This document shows positions 1 to 4,680 of a stretch of DNA of 5,032 nt, one piece after another. The position numbers and the translations under genes are program-made. Under the pieces are notes generated by a model. It saw nothing but the letters and a program-made list of their open reading frames with translations. It was not told the DNA's origin and ran no database searches. Source of the DNA: Clostridiales bacterium (GTDB lineage: Bacteria > Bacillota_A > Clostridia > Oscillospirales > Oscillospiraceae); the NCBI GenBank assembly GCA_022777455.1, contig JALFGI010000166.1, positions 1-5,032 of the forward strand. Direction: 5' to 3'. The first letter of the stretch is position 1. Each line of letters begins with the position of its first letter.

Positions 1-417
1 CTGGAATACGCCCTCATCGGTATAAATGACGGAAAGTGCGGAGCAGGGAGCGTCAGTGGAGGCGATGGTGGGGCAGATGATGACCGGAGCTCCCACATGG
101 TAGGCCACAGCCTTTGCGGTGTCGAAAATCTTGCCGCCGCCCACGCCAATCACCACATCACAGCCCTTTTCCTTCACCACGGAAACGAGCCGGTTGATTT
201 CATTGGTGGAGCATTCGCCGTGAAAGAAGTCAAAAGCGACCTCCACGCCTGCCTTTGCAAAGCTGGTCTCGATCTGAGTTCCTTGACGGGTATACCCACC
301 CTTGGAGATCACACAAAGCGCCTTTTTGCCCAGCTCAGCGGTATATTTACCGATGTTGCTTATTTCGCCCGGGCCCTGAATGTATTTGGAGGGGGAGATG
401 AAGATGGTTGACATCAT
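1..417 (-). CDS. gldA: Glycerol dehydrogenase, N-terminal 139 codons (runs off left edge)
   Basis: Cytoplasmic NAD-dependent oxidation of glycerol to dihydroxyacetone; member of the iron/zinc-containing (group III) alcohol dehydrogenase family. Seen: the N-terminus has the family's SPxKYIQG start (residues 8-15), then GECSTNEI (67-74), the nucleotide-binding GVGGGKIFDTAKA (91-103) and the highly diagnostic PTIASTDAPCSALSVIYTDEG (from residue 116), which is close to what I recall of E. coli GldA. The zinc ligands lie beyond the window. The first ATG (415-417) is followed directly by a second ATG (412-414). I chose the first because AGAAAGG (425-431) sits 7 bases upstream; the second is also possible. 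It is preceded by a long structured leader and its own promoter, so it is probably a separate transcription unit from the dicarboxylate operon. Identity is confident; full length and downstream partners (for example a dihydroxyacetone kinase) cannot be seen. Confidence 0.93.
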   Translation of the reverse strand, partial: MMSTIFISPSKYIQGPGEISNIGKYTAELGKKALCVISKGGYTRQGTQIETSFAKAGVEVAFDFFHGECSTNEINRLVSVVKEKGCDVVIGVGGGKIFDTAKAVAYHVGAPVIICPTIASTDAPCSALSVIYTDEGVFQ

Positions 418-424
418 GCACAAT

Positions 425-431
425 CCTTTCT
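425..431 (-). promoter_or_regulatory. Ribosome binding site of gldA
   Basis: AGAAAGG on the minus strand, 7 bases before the first of two tandem ATG codons. This favours ATG 415-417 as the start. The site lies outside the hairpin at 445-499, so that hairpin does not directly occlude it. Confidence 0.6.
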
Positions 432-444
432 GACATGGTTTATG

Positions 445-499
445 CTTATGAAAACGCGCCGCACATCTGACTGCAAGATACGCGGCGCATTTCCATAAG
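445..499 (-). ncRNA. 24-bp leader hairpin upstream of gldA
   Basis: As minus-strand RNA, bases 499-476 pair with 468-445 in an unbroken 24-bp stem with a 7-base loop (469-475). Four pairs (493/451, 489/455, 481/463, 480/464) are G-U on the minus strand but A-C mismatches on the plus strand, so the structure is complete only in RNA transcribed toward gldA. The core is G+C-rich (GCGCCGC/GCGGCGC) with an A-rich 5' shoulder and a short GUUUUCAU on the 3' side. It could therefore be a weak terminator or attenuator, an RNA-stabilising element, or part of a regulatory leader. It ends 27 bases before the gldA start. Confidence 0.6.
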
Positions 500-506
500 A
501 AGGTGA

Positions 507-539
507 TTTCAAAGAACGAGGAAGGTTCGTTCTGAGAAA
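507..539 (-). ncRNA. Second leader hairpin upstream of gldA
   Basis: Bases 513-519 (AGAACGA on the plus strand) are the exact inverted complement of 527-533, with a 7-base loop. After a 2x2 internal loop, 507-510 (TTTC) pair with 536-539 (GAAA). It contains no wobble pairs, so strand cannot be told from the hairpin alone; minus is assigned because it lies between the minus-strand promoter and gldA. Confidence 0.4.
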
Positions 540-547
540 GCTCGTTT

Positions 548-610
548 TGTCAACACACCGACACGCATGGACGGATTAGTCAATACCCATGTAGTTTCGG
601 TGTGTTATCA
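548..610 (-). ncRNA. Promoter-proximal two-stage leader hairpin upstream of gldA
   Basis: Outer stem: 597-606 and 552-561 are a perfect 10-bp inverted repeat (AACACACCGA / TCGGTGTGTT). Through a wobble at 607/551 and one mismatch at 608/550 it extends to 610/548. Inner stem: 587-591 pair with 566-570 (CATGG/CCATG) and continue with two wobbles (586/571, 585/572) around a 12-base loop. The three wobbles are G-U only on the minus strand, matching transcription toward gldA. It would begin about 16 bases after the predicted transcription start. I do not recognise a known riboswitch class. Confidence 0.5.
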
Positions 611-632
611 ATTGAAGTTTATTGACGTTCCC

Positions 633-661
633 ATCATATCATTCCTGTGTGCTCCCGTCAA
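633..661 (-). promoter_or_regulatory. Extended -10 sigma70-type promoter for gldA
   Basis: On the minus strand: -35 TTGACG (661-656), exactly 17 bases of spacer, -10 TATGAT (638-633), with TG one base before the -10 (TGATATGAT), an extended -10 arrangement. Transcription would start near 626, giving a 5' UTR of about 210 bases before the gldA ATG. It lies 101 bases after the stop of the upstream membrane-protein gene, consistent with a separate transcription unit. No obvious intrinsic terminator separates the two, so readthrough from the upstream operon is possible. Confidence 0.6.
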
Positions 662-761
662 TTCAACTTCCGAATGGCACAGATTCCATTCTTGTATGGA
701 TAGACTTGATTTCTCCGACCTTTCTTCCTCCCAAAGCGGTGTCGTATTGTGGTAAAACGGC
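662..761. other. Spacer between the membrane-protein stop and the gldA promoter, no gene seen
   Basis: No credible coding frame and no clear terminator. The only secondary structure noticed is a 6-bp inverted repeat (GAATGG at 672-677 with CCATTC at 686-691) without a following T tract. Together with the promoter and leader at 418-661 this accounts for the whole 344-base gap. Confidence 0.4.
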
Positions 762-1049
762 TTATTTGATGCCGGCCAGCTTATCCAACCGCAGATTGCG
801 GAAGTACAGGCACAGGTCGATACTGACGAAGAGAAAGTTCAGCACATATACCAGCATCACATACCAGTGAAAGCCGTTGGGATTCACCAGCTTGCCGGTG
901 ATGCCGAACACGTAACCCACCAGGATCAGAATCACAAAGGGAAGGCTCTTGCCCTTTGTGGTTCTGGCCCGATAGGACTTGATGGCATTCAGCGGCCAGG
1001 AAAAGCCGAAACAGCACAGCATCAGGATTTCGCAGACTTCATAGAACAT
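762..1049 (-). CDS. Small three-helix membrane protein, PQ-loop/SemiSWEET-like
   Basis: A 95-residue integral membrane protein with three hydrophobic segments at about residues 5-23, 36-54 and 62-83. Between the first two is a basic loop, with SWP at 17-19 and RARTTKGKS at 27-35. The three-helix size, the SW-P motif in helix 1 and the GYVFGI motif in helix 2 recall half-transporter families of the PQ-loop/SemiSWEET kind; this is a recollection of family style, not a demonstrated homology, and the substrate is unknown. The start is ATG 1047-1049, with GAGG (1058-1061) 8 bases upstream. The flavoprotein stop (TGA, 1051-1053) lies one base before it, so translation is probably coupled. An in-frame ATG at 1118 would add 23 non-membrane residues overlapping the flavoprotein and lacks support. 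Position suggests a membrane partner or dicarboxylate-related transporter for the operon (inference). Confidence 0.7.
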   Translation of the reverse strand: MFYEVCEILMLCCFGFSWPLNAIKSYRARTTKGKSLPFVILILVGYVFGITGKLVNPNGFHWYVMLVYVLNFLFVSIDLCLYFRNLRLDKLAGIK

Positions 1050-1050
1050 A

Positions 1051-2316
1051 TCAGCAGCCTCGATTCTCTTTCCTTGTGTAGTCCGGCAGCAGCTGGGGAG
1101 AGAGGGTATTATCTTCAATGGCTGCTGCGGCCCGAAGTGCCTGATACGCCTGCAGGTGCTCCAATGTCAGCGCTCCCACCTGAACCGTTTTTGCTTTCTC
1201 CGCAGCTTCCTTGCCCGCATTGCGGCCAAAGACGATGATGTCCAGCAGACTGTTGCCCATCAGCCGGTTCCGGCCATGGATGCCGCCCACCACTTCACCG
1301 GCTGCGTACAGATTTTCAATATCCGTCTGACCGTTGGCGCTGATCTTCAGGCCGCCGTTCTGGTAATGCAGGGTGGGATAGACCAGAATAGGCTCCCGGC
1401 GGATGTCGATACCATGCTTGGCAAACATACGCAGCATGGCGGGGATGCGCTTTTCAATGGTGCCTGCACCATGCTTTGCTTCGATCATGGGCGTATCCAG
1501 CCAGACAGCATAGCCTTCCGGTGTGGCAACGCCGTTTCCGCGTTCTGTGCACTCCCGGATGATGGAGGCAGCGGAAACATCACGGGTCTCCAGCGGATTC
1601 ATAAACACTTCACCGTTGGCATTGACCAGCATGGCACCCACACTGCGAACCTTTTCCGTGACCAGCGCGCCGTAAATCTGGGCGGGGAAAGCTGCCCCCG
1701 TGGGATGGTATTGCAGGGTGTCCGGGTACAACAGTCGCGCACCAGCCCGGTAGGCCAGCACCAGGCCGTCGGCGGTGGCACCATAGTGGTTGGAGGTGGG
1801 GAAGCCCTGGTAGTGGAGCCGTCCGGCGCCGCCGGTTGCCAGAATCACCGTTTTTGCCTTGGCAACCAGCAGCTCCTTGGTTTCCATATTCATCAGGACG
1901 GCACCGGCGCAGTGTCCGGCATCATCCTTGATCAGCTCAATGGCGGCGGTGAAGTCCACCACCTGAATGTCACGGTTCAGCACTTCGTCCCGGAGGGTGC
2001 GCATGATTTCCGCGCCGGAGTAGTCCTTGGCCGCGTGCATCCGTTTCCGGGAGGTGCCGCCGCCGTGGGTGGTGATCATAGTGCCGTCCGGCGCTTTGTC
2101 AAATTCCACGCCCAGCTTGCTCAGCCACTGGATGGCCTCGGGAGCTTCTGTGACCAGCTTATACAGCAGATCCTTCTGGGCTGCGAAATGACCGCCGCCG
2201 AAGGCATCCAGAAAATGCTGGGCGGGGGAATCGTTGGGCTTGTCGGCAGCCTGAATGCCGCCCTCCGCCATCATGGTGTTGGCGTCACCCACCCGGAGCT
2301 TGGTCACCAGCAGCAC
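1051..2316 (-). CDS. Fumarate reductase/succinate dehydrogenase-type FAD flavoprotein, N-terminus missing
   Basis: Catalytic flavoprotein expected to reduce fumarate to succinate. The 421-residue open frame (possible GTG start) begins at the VLLVTKLRVGD strand that normally lies about 35-40 residues into the family, so the GxGxxG Rossmann motif binding FAD is absent. Retained motifs: MMAEGGIQ (15-22), THGGGTSRKR (83-92), LATGGAG (159-165), QYHPTG (202-207, H204 matching the FrdA active-site His), TRDVSAASI (244-252, R245 matching the catalytic Arg), HYQNGG (317-322), LYAAGE (336-341) and GRNRLMGNSLLD (348-359, R351 matching the substrate Arg). It ends soon after, without the long helical C-terminus of classical FrdA/SdhA, as in shorter clostridial flavoproteins. 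The likely true start, ATG 2339-2341 after GGAGG (2352-2356), is in another frame and reads only about 18 codons to a stop. It is probably non-functional as written. L-aspartate oxidase is a less likely alternative. Confidence 0.8.
   Translation of the reverse strand: MLLVTKLRVGDANTMMAEGGIQAADKPNDSPAQHFLDAFGGGHFAAQKDLLYKLVTEAPEAIQWLSKLGVEFDKAPDGTMITTHGGGTSRKRMHAAKDYSGAEIMRTLRDEVLNRDIQVVDFTAAIELIKDDAGHCAGAVLMNMETKELLVAKAKTVILATGGAGRLHYQGFPTSNHYGATADGLVLAYRAGARLLYPDTLQYHPTGAAFPAQIYGALVTEKVRSVGAMLVNANGEVFMNPLETRDVSAASIIRECTERGNGVATPEGYAVWLDTPMIEAKHGAGTIEKRIPAMLRMFAKHGIDIRREPILVYPTLHYQNGGLKISANGQTDIENLYAAGEVVGGIHGRNRLMGNSLLDIIVFGRNAGKEAAEKAKTVQVGALTLEHLQAYQALRAAAAIEDNTLSPQLLPDYTRKENRGC
1058..1061 (-). 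promoter_or_regulatory. Ribosome binding site deciding the membrane-protein start
   Basis: GAGG on the minus strand, 8 bases before ATG 1047-1049 and inside the end of the flavoprotein gene. It supports the 95-residue form over the longer frame beginning at 1118. Confidence 0.5.
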
Positions 2317-2341
2317 CTTTCCACTCGGTTTTTACTTGCAT
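2317..2341 (-). pseudogene. Displaced start of the flavoprotein gene (frameshifting deletion)
   Basis: ATG 2339-2341 follows GGAGG (2352-2356) by 10 bases and overlaps the end of the HdrA-like frame, a normal operon overlap. It begins MQVKTEWK, but this frame ends shortly afterwards (MQVKTEWKGAAGDQAPGG, then stop). Family homology (G-K-V-L-L-V-T-K) begins at about 2322 in a different frame. The simplest reading is a deletion of roughly 80-90 bases, not a multiple of three, that removed the FAD-binding beta-alpha-beta unit. The size is estimated from where VLLVTK falls in related proteins. Confidence 0.55.
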
Positions 2342-2436
2342 ATCGCATCCACCTCCGCCATGATTTGTCTGTTGGAGAAGCCTTTTAAGTCCATGGCCCC
2401 GCTCATGCAGGTAACGGTGCAGGCACCGCAGCCCTG
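2332..2436 (-). pseudogene. Continuation of the HdrA-like frame after an in-frame TGA
   Basis: Immediately after TGA 2437-2439 the same frame continues for 34 codons to TAA (2332-2334). It encodes QGCGACTVTC, followed by SGAMDLKGFSNRQIMAEVDA. This is the typical end of HdrA: the remainder of a CxxCxxCxxxC cluster motif, then the GF-x-x-x-QI helix. The TGA stands where the first cysteine is expected. The intact coding downstream means the TGA is either recoded (selenocysteine), very recent, or a sequence error. Confidence 0.65.
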
Positions 2437-3036
2437 TCAGACCGACGGATTGACCTGGGCCACCCGGCGCAGCAGTGTGGTGCGGTTGGGACCCCGGAAT
2501 TCTTTGTCGATATAGGTAATGGCTCCGTAGGGACATACCTTTTCGCAGCTGGAGCAGCCGTTGCACATCATCTCGTCCGGCTGTGCCGTGCAGGGATTAC
2601 AGAGCAGATAATCCTTGCTCAAAAGTCCGATGACCTTGGCTGCGGCAGCTCCCGCCTGGGCGACGGTCTCCGGGATGTCCTTAGGGCCCTGACAGGCACC
2701 GGACAGGAAAATGCCCGCCGTGGGGCTCTCCACAGGCCGGAGCTTGGGATGGGCCTCGGTGAAGAAATCGTTGGTATCCATGGAGGCGGTGAGCATGGTG
2801 GCCAGGGGTCTGGCGCTCTTGTCCGGCTCGATGGCAGCTGCCAGCACCACCATATCCGCGTCAATGTGCAGCTGGCGGTTGTCCAGCAGGTCAGAGGCCT
2901 GCACCTTCAGTTTGCCGTTTTCGGGAACCACCTTGCCCACCATCCCCTTGATGTAATGGACATCGTATTCCTCCACAGCCCGGCGGCAGAATTCGTCGAA
3001 ATTCTTGCCCGGGGTACGGACGTCGATATAGAACAC
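2437..3036 (-). CDS. HdrA-like iron-sulfur flavoprotein, C-terminal fragment up to an in-frame TGA
   Basis: Part of a heterodisulfide-reductase subunit A-like electron-transfer protein (FAD plus [4Fe-4S] clusters) that commonly partners Hdr-type or fumarate-reductase-type catalytic subunits. Homology begins just before base 3036, with Q-V-Y at 3045-3037 continuing into [16 protein letters not shown]. From GTG 3034-3036 the fragment has 199 residues: the FAD-domain segments [12 protein letters not shown] (60-71), [13 protein letters not shown] (91-103), and [20 protein letters not shown] (from 108), then one complete cluster motif [12 protein letters not shown] (158-169). No credible ribosome binding site precedes the GTG, and the N-terminal half, including the nucleotide-binding region and any upstream HdrB/HdrC-like genes, is absent because truncated fumC is joined here. 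It ends at a TGA replacing a cluster cysteine. Family call is strong; an intact functional protein is doubtful. Confidence 0.8.
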   Translation of the reverse strand: MFYIDVRTPGKNFDEFCRRAVEEYDVHYIKGMVGKVVPENGKLKVQASDLLDNRQLHIDADMVVLAAAIEPDKSARPLATMLTASMDTNDFFTEAHPKLRPVESPTAGIFLSGACQGPKDIPETVAQAGAAAAKVIGLLSKDYLLCNPCTAQPDEMMCNGCSSCEKVCPYGAITYIDKEFRGPNRTTLLRRVAQVNPSV

Positions 3037-3593
3037 ATAAACCTGCCGGACTTGACTGCATCGATGTTCTCCCCTTCCAGCTTCAAAAAGGTATCAATCA
3101 GCGTGTCCACGGCGGGCAGCACCCTGTCCTCGATGGCGTAAACCGCGGCGATGTGCATGGCAGTGGGGAAGGTATCGTTGGAGGACGGGCTCATGTTGAT
3201 ATCGTCGTTGGGGTGTACCAGTTTCTCCCCGGCCACCTCGTTGGCCCGGTTGGCAATGACCTCGTTGGCGTTCATGTTGGACTGGGTACCGGAGCCGGTC
3301 TGCCAGACGACCAGGGGGAAATGATCATTTAATGCTCCGGAGATGACCTCCTTGGCGGCTTTTTCAATGGCTGATCGCTTGGGGGCGGTCATTTTTTCTG
3401 GCTTCAAAGCGTGATTTGCTCTGGCGGCGGCCAGCTTCAGAATGCCGAAGGCGTGAATAATCTCCACCGGCATCGTTTCCAGTCCTACGCCGATGGGGAA
3501 GTTTTCGCGGCTTCTCTGGGTCTGAGCGCCCCAATATTTGTCTGCGGGAACCTGTACTTCTCCCATGGAATCATGTTCAATGCGGTATTCCAT
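2907..3593 (-). CDS. fumC: Class II fumarase, truncated after residue 184 with out-of-frame tail
   Basis: Interconverts fumarate and malate. Residues 1-184 are clear Fum[14 protein letters not shown] (20-32), [20 protein letters not shown] (98-117), HPNDDINMS (127-135) and [14 protein letters not shown] (137-150). Intact family members are about 460 residues. After VKSGR (180-184), where relatives continue THLxDA, the frame runs into HdrA-like sequence in the wrong phase and adds about 44 unrelated residues. Lost are the catalytic His of THLxDA, the catalytic Ser loop and the GSSxMPxKxNP signature, so this product cannot be an active fumarase. Start ATG 3591-3593 is well supported: GGGAGG (3602-3607) lies 8 bases upstream and overlaps the mdh stop, and the intergenic gap is 13 bases. 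It is co-transcribed with mdh, and the two together fit oxaloacetate-malate-fumarate conversion. Confidence 0.88.
   Translation of the reverse strand: MEYRIEHDSMGEVQVPADKYWGAQTQRSRENFPIGVGLETMPVEIIHAFGILKLAAARANHALKPEKMTAPKRSAIEKAAKEVISGALNDHFPLVVWQTGSGTQSNMNANEVIANRANEVAGEKLVHPNDDINMSPSSNDTFPTAMHIAAVYAIEDRVLPAVDTLIDTFLKLEGENIDAVKSGRFMCSISTSVPRARISTNSAAGLWRNTMSITSRGWWARWFPKTAN
3041..3048 (-). other. Breakpoint joining fumC to the HdrA-like gene
   Basis: FumC homology in one frame ends at the AAG-TCC-GGC-AGG codons (K-S-G-R, 3053-3042). HdrA homology in another frame starts at CAG-GTT-TAT-GTG (Q-V-Y-V, 3045-3034). The two overlap within GGCAGG, so the exact point cannot be fixed more closely. 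About 280 fumarase residues and several hundred HdrA residues are absent. Confidence 0.7.
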
Positions 3594-3601
3594 TCCTCAA
3601 T

Positions 3602-3607
3602 CCTCCC
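3602..3607 (-). promoter_or_regulatory. Ribosome binding site of fumC
   Basis: GGGAGG on the minus strand, 8 bases before ATG 3591-3593, sharing a base with the mdh TAG stop. It shows the normal mdh-fumC operon junction is undamaged. Confidence 0.6.
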
Positions 3608-4554
3608 TAAATGTTGATGGCAGCGATGGTTTCTTTCAGTTTGTCGGCACTGCGGCGGAGCTTTTGCAGCTCCTCGTCGGTCAGGTCATTCTGAATTTTT
3701 CCGCGGACTCCCTTGCTGTCCACAATGCACAGTACACTCAGGCAGACATCGGAGATGCCGTATTCCCCGTTCATCATGGTGGAGACCGTCAGCGCTGTGC
3801 CGGAGCCGTTGAGGATGCACTTGATGATGTGGCAGACAGAAAAGGCCACGGCGTAGAAGGTGGCTCCCTTGGCCTGGATGACGACGGCGCCGGATTTCCG
3901 AATGCGCTCCTCAAAGGCGTCATAGTCCCCATCGAAGACAATGGAATCCCGATGGGGCGCATGGGATTTGTAGCGGCTGATGTGATTGTTGGAAATGGTT
4001 GCCAGGGACCAGGGGACAAAGGAACTGTCCCCGTGCTCCCCATAGACATGGGCGTGAACATTTTTGGGGCTGATTCCGAAATCCTTTGCCAGCTCGGTCT
4101 GGAGACGCACCGTGTCCAGCACCGTGCCGGAGCCGATGATGCGTTCAGCCGGGATGCCGGAGAGCCGGTGGAACGCATAGGTCATGATATCCACCGGATT
4201 GGAGACGATGATATAGATCGCATCCGGGGCGTATTCCACAATATTGGGGGTGATCTGCTTGAGAATATCCACATTGGTCTGGGCCAGCTCCAGCCGGGTC
4301 TGACCCGGCTTTCGGGCCAAACCGGAGGTGATGATCACGATGGAGGAGCCCACGGCATCCTCATAATGCCCGGAGCGGACAATGGCGGGGGAGGTGAACC
4401 CGGTGCCCTGATAAATGTCCATTGCTTCCCCGAAGGCCTTCTGCTCATTGATATCAATCAGCAGAATTTCGGTGGCAATGTTCATGGCGACCAGATCGTT
4501 TGCAATGGTGGAGCCCACGCTGCCTGCGCCGATGATGGTGATTTTCGTTCCCAT
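3607..4554 (-). CDS. mdh: LDH-family malate dehydrogenase (NAD-dependent)
   Basis: Cytoplasmic 2-hydroxyacid dehydrogenase, 315 residues, full family length and apparently intact. Seen: Rossmann GAGSVGS (9-15); D34 at the end of the second strand, favouring NAD; substrate loop with ARKPGQTR (80-87); SNPVD (118-122); GSGTVLDTVRL (141-151, D147 and R150 matching LDH D168 and R171); YGEHGDSSFVPWS (from 171), with the proton-relay H174. Overall sequence resembles L-lactate dehydrogenase. However, the specificity position is R81, where lactate dehydrogenases have Gln (NQKPG) and malate dehydrogenases have Arg; R87 is the catalytic-loop Arg. Established LDH/MDH knowledge makes malate/oxaloacetate the better prediction, and the following fumarase and fumarate-reductase-like genes agree. 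ATG 4552-4554 has only a weak upstream AAGAAG; an excellent promoter lies about 36 bases above. First gene of the operon. Confidence 0.88.
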   Translation of the reverse strand: MGTKITIIGAGSVGSTIANDLVAMNIATEILLIDINEQKAFGEAMDIYQGTGFTSPAIVRSGHYEDAVGSSIVIITSGLARKPGQTRLELAQTNVDILKQITPNIVEYAPDAIYIIVSNPVDIMTYAFHRLSGIPAERIIGSGTVLDTVRLQTELAKDFGISPKNVHAHVYGEHGDSSFVPWSLATISNNHISRYKSHAPHRDSIVFDGDYDAFEERIRKSGAVVIQAKGATFYAVAFSVCHIIKCILNGSGTALTVSTMMNGEYGISDVCLSVLCIVDSKGVRGKIQNDLTDEELQKLRRSADKLKETIAAINI

Positions 4555-4578
4555 AGAGATTCTTCTTTCGGAAATTAC

Positions 4579-4588
4579 ATATCGATAT
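4579..4588. promoter_or_regulatory. 10-bp palindrome at the mdh transcription start
   Basis: ATATCGATAT is a perfect palindrome directly downstream of the mdh -10 box and covers the predicted transcription start (about 4583). Its position fits an operator, but it is short and A+T-rich, does not resemble the Rex consensus (TTGTTA-N6-TAACAA), and could be chance. Confidence 0.2.
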
Positions 4589-4589
4589 T

Positions 4590-4618
4590 AGTATACTCAA
4601 ATAAAACCAAAATGTGAA
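4590..4618 (-). promoter_or_regulatory. Sigma70-type promoter of the mdh operon
   Basis: Minus-strand -35 TTCACA (4618-4613, one mismatch to TTGACA), 17-base spacer, -10 TATACT (4595-4590, one mismatch to TATAAT), in an A+T-rich stretch. The predicted start near 4583 gives a leader of about 28 bases before the mdh ATG. It lies between the terminator of the preceding gene and mdh, as expected for the operon promoter. Confidence 0.6.
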
Positions 4619-4680
4619 ATCGAAGATTGCCATAAAGGAGCAGCCGATCTTATGACGTTTCTCACAAAAAGAAAAAAGGA

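Noticed and set aside
97..411. A 104-codon plus-strand frame opposite gldA
   Set aside because: It is antisense to strongly conserved glycerol dehydrogenase sequence and has no independent support.
446..496. A 16-codon frame (MEMRRVSCSQMCGAFS) inside the 24-bp hairpin
   Set aside because: The bases before its ATG resemble anti-Shine-Dalgarno rather than Shine-Dalgarno sequence, and the start would be buried in the stem.
548..553. A perfect TTGACA -35 box on the minus strand
   Set aside because: At 17 bases downstream the sequence is ACGAAC, not a -10 box. The promoter at 633-661 is far better.
509..568. A 19-codon leader-peptide frame (ATG 566-568 to TGA 509-511, minus strand) before gldA
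   Set aside because: There is no ribosome binding site and no run of regulatory codons. It fits the hairpins only by accident as far as I can see.
758..774. A possible terminator at the membrane-protein stop (CGGC, 9-base loop, GCCG, then TTTT, minus strand)
   Set aside because: The stem is only 4 bp with a large loop and a short T run, too weak to call.
1050..1118. Upstream ATG giving a 118-residue form of the small membrane protein
   Set aside because: The extra residues overlap the flavoprotein C-terminus, are not membrane-like, and the shorter start has a well-placed GAGG.
1156..2388. A 410-codon plus-strand open frame opposite the flavoprotein gene
   Set aside because: It is antisense to a protein with all the FrdA-type active-site motifs. 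Its own translation is rich in His, Gly and Gln without any recognisable domain, as expected of a mirror frame in G+C-rich DNA.
2390..2436. A canonical bacterial SECIS element after the TGA at 2437
   Set aside because: There is a hairpin, but its loop is closer to the TGA than in the E. coli fdhF element and lacks a convincing G-U loop signature, so it is recorded only as part of the open TGA question.
3538..4617. A 359-codon plus-strand open frame opposite mdh
   Set aside because: It lies entirely opposite the intact malate dehydrogenase and the fumC start. Its translation is Gly/Asp/His-rich low complexity, and no promoter or ribosome binding site suits it.
4550..4640. A Rex operator near the mdh promoter
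   Set aside because: No TTGTTA-N6-TAACAA-like dyad was found on either strand in the promoter region.
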